A stretch of DNA of 64,000 bases from Hyphomicrobiales bacterium (GTDB lineage Bacteria > Pseudomonadota > Alphaproteobacteria > Rhizobiales > Beijerinckiaceae): assembly GCA_027483945.1 (NCBI GenBank), contig JAIXTM010000013.1, positions 1-64,000 of the forward strand, written 5' to 3'. The translations under genes were made by a program, and so were the position numbers. The notes under the pieces are model-generated. The model ran no database searches. It was not told where the DNA came from and was given only the letters and a program-made list of their open reading frames with translations. Every line of letters begins with the position of its first letter. The first letter of the stretch is position 1. This document shows positions 63,132 to 64,000 of this stretch, one piece after another.

Positions 63132-64000
63132 ATGCGTGACCCTTACGACGTGCTTGGACTGAAGCGGTCCGCCACCGAGGCGGACGTCAAGCGCGCGTTC
63201 CGCAAGCTCGCCAAGCAGCACCATCCCGACCAGAACCCCAACGACCCCAAGGCCAAGGACCGCTTCTCCGAACTGAACGCCGCCTACGAGATCCTGGGCG
63301 ACGGCCAGAAGCGCAAGGCTTTCGACGCCGGCGAGATCGACGCCGAAGGCAAGCCGCGTTTTCGGGGCTTCGAGGGCTTCGGCGCAGGCGGCCCCGGCGG
63401 CGGCTTCGAGGGTTTCGCCGGCGGCCCCTTCGGCCGGCGCGGCGCTGGTCCGCAGCAATTCGACCCCGGCGACATCTTCTCGGAGATCTTTGGCGACGCC
63501 TTCCGCGGCGGCGGCATGGGCGCTGGCATGGGCGCCGGAACAGGCGGCCCGCGCGGCGGCCCCGCCAAGGGCGAGGACGTCGCCTATGAGCTGAAAGTGA
63601 CGCTGGAGGATATCGTCTCCGACCGCCGGCATCGGGTGCGTCTGCCGACCGGCCGCGAGATCGAGGTCGACCTGCCCAAGGGCGTTGCGGACGGCCAGGT
63701 CATCCGCCTGCGCGGCCTTGGCCAGGCGGGCCGCGGCGGGCCGGGTGACGCCATGATGACGGTGCGCATCCAGCCGCACCCGCATTTCACAGTGGAAGGC
63801 ACGACGCTGAAGATACGCGTGCCGCTGCCGCTGGAGGATGCCGTGCTTGGCGGTTCGGTCCGGATCAGGACGCTGGAGGGCGAAGTCGAAGCCTCCGTGC
63901 CGCCCATGACGAGCGGCGGCAAGAGCCTGCGCCTGCGCGGCAAGGGCCTGCCCGGGCCATCGGGGCGCGGCGACATCATCGCCACGCTCGACGTGACGCT
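63132..64000 (+). CDS. CbpA-like DnaJ-domain chaperone (partial, cut by window end)
   Basis: Co-chaperone that stimulates DnaK-type Hsp70s. It begins [55 protein letters not shown] with the HPD motif at 31-33, then a Gly/Phe-rich linker, then the C-terminal substrate-binding domains ([47 protein letters not shown]). The cysteine-rich zinc region of true DnaJ is absent, so this is a CbpA/DjlA-type protein. The reading frame stays open to base 64000. An upstream in-frame ATG at 63111 is less family-like. Confidence 0.92.
   Translation, partial: MRDPYDVLGLKRSATEADVKRAFRKLAKQHHPDQNPNDPKAKDRFSELNAAYEILGDGQKRKAFDAGEIDAEGKPRFRGFEGFGAGGPGGGFEGFAGGPFGRRGAGPQQFDPGDIFSEIFGDAFRGGGMGAGMGAGTGGPRGGPAKGEDVAYELKVTLEDIVSDRRHRVRLPTGREIEVDLPKGVADGQVIRLRGLGQAGRGGPGDAMMTVRIQPHPHFTVEGTTLKIRVPLPLEDAVLGGSVRIRTLEGEVEASVPPMTSGGKSLRLRGKGLPGPSGRGDIIATLDVT

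Overview
The window is a 64 kb piece of a GC-rich (about 68% where counted by hand) alphaproteobacterial chromosome, most likely of the Hyphomicrobiales (Rhizobiales). This rests on family content: a PA0069-type radical SAM protein, DUF2007, DUF3096, TIGR02301, an RT0821/Lpp0805-type surface protein, a NadQ-like NAD regulator, a cyanide-insensitive bd-type oxidase, and short palindromic repeats of the kind common in that order. No rRNA, tRNA, IS element, prophage or CRISPR array was found. Most of the window is core housekeeping DNA; the genus cannot be fixed from sequence alone.

Layout. 0.4-2.9 kb: cioAB-type quinol oxidase. 2.9-9.4 kb: YpfJ-like metallopeptidase, small glycosyltransferase-like protein, radical SAM protein behind an SOS-type box, a low-GC DUF5063 gene, uracil-DNA glycosylase and ETF-ubiquinone oxidoreductase. 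9.5-14.9 kb: TPR protein, ispE, DinB, polyprenyl diphosphate synthase, DUF2007 and a TrmN6-like methyltransferase. 15-19.8 kb: small secreted proteins, then glyQ, a VOC protein and glyS; glyS carries two in-frame palindromic insertions. 19.8-25 kb: EamA transporter, tiny DUF3096 protein, ppdK and a SleB-type hydrolase. 25.3-29 kb: nadA-nadB-nadC with an upstream palindrome. 29.2-34.4 kb: MFS transporter, acuI-like reductase, secreted protein, LysR/DoxX pair and wrbA. 34.4-39 kb: three minus-strand genes of unknown function, including a 954-residue beta-helix-like membrane protein translationally coupled to an unrecognised 368-residue protein. 39-51.2 kb: MFS, Sua5, acyl-CoA dehydrogenase, SDR, opgG, CorA, GlcD-like oxidase, rRNA methyltransferases and xseB. 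51.2-64 kb: DUF2339 protein, NadQ-like regulator coupled to a tyrosine phosphatase, GST, HD protein coupled to tag, YgfZ, dihydroorotase, TIGR02301, NUDIX, SDR, pdxH, RT0821-like protein and a J-domain protein cut by the window end.

Regulation readable from sequence. Clean GGAAC-N16/17-CGTT sites (the alphaproteobacterial EcfG general-stress promoter pattern) precede the DUF3096 gene, a small secreted protein gene and opgG, with hairpin-overlapping versions before ypfJ and nadB. GTTC-N7-GTTC (alphaproteobacterial LexA box) sites precede the radical SAM gene and tag. A 15-bp palindrome lies before nadA, and a NadQ-type regulator gene lies 25 kb away in the same window. ETF-QO and an acyl-CoA dehydrogenase share an 18-bp promoter motif (16/18 identical).

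The best candidates for something undescribed are the coupled unknown pair at 34.4-38.4 kb and the two palindromic elements inside glyS.
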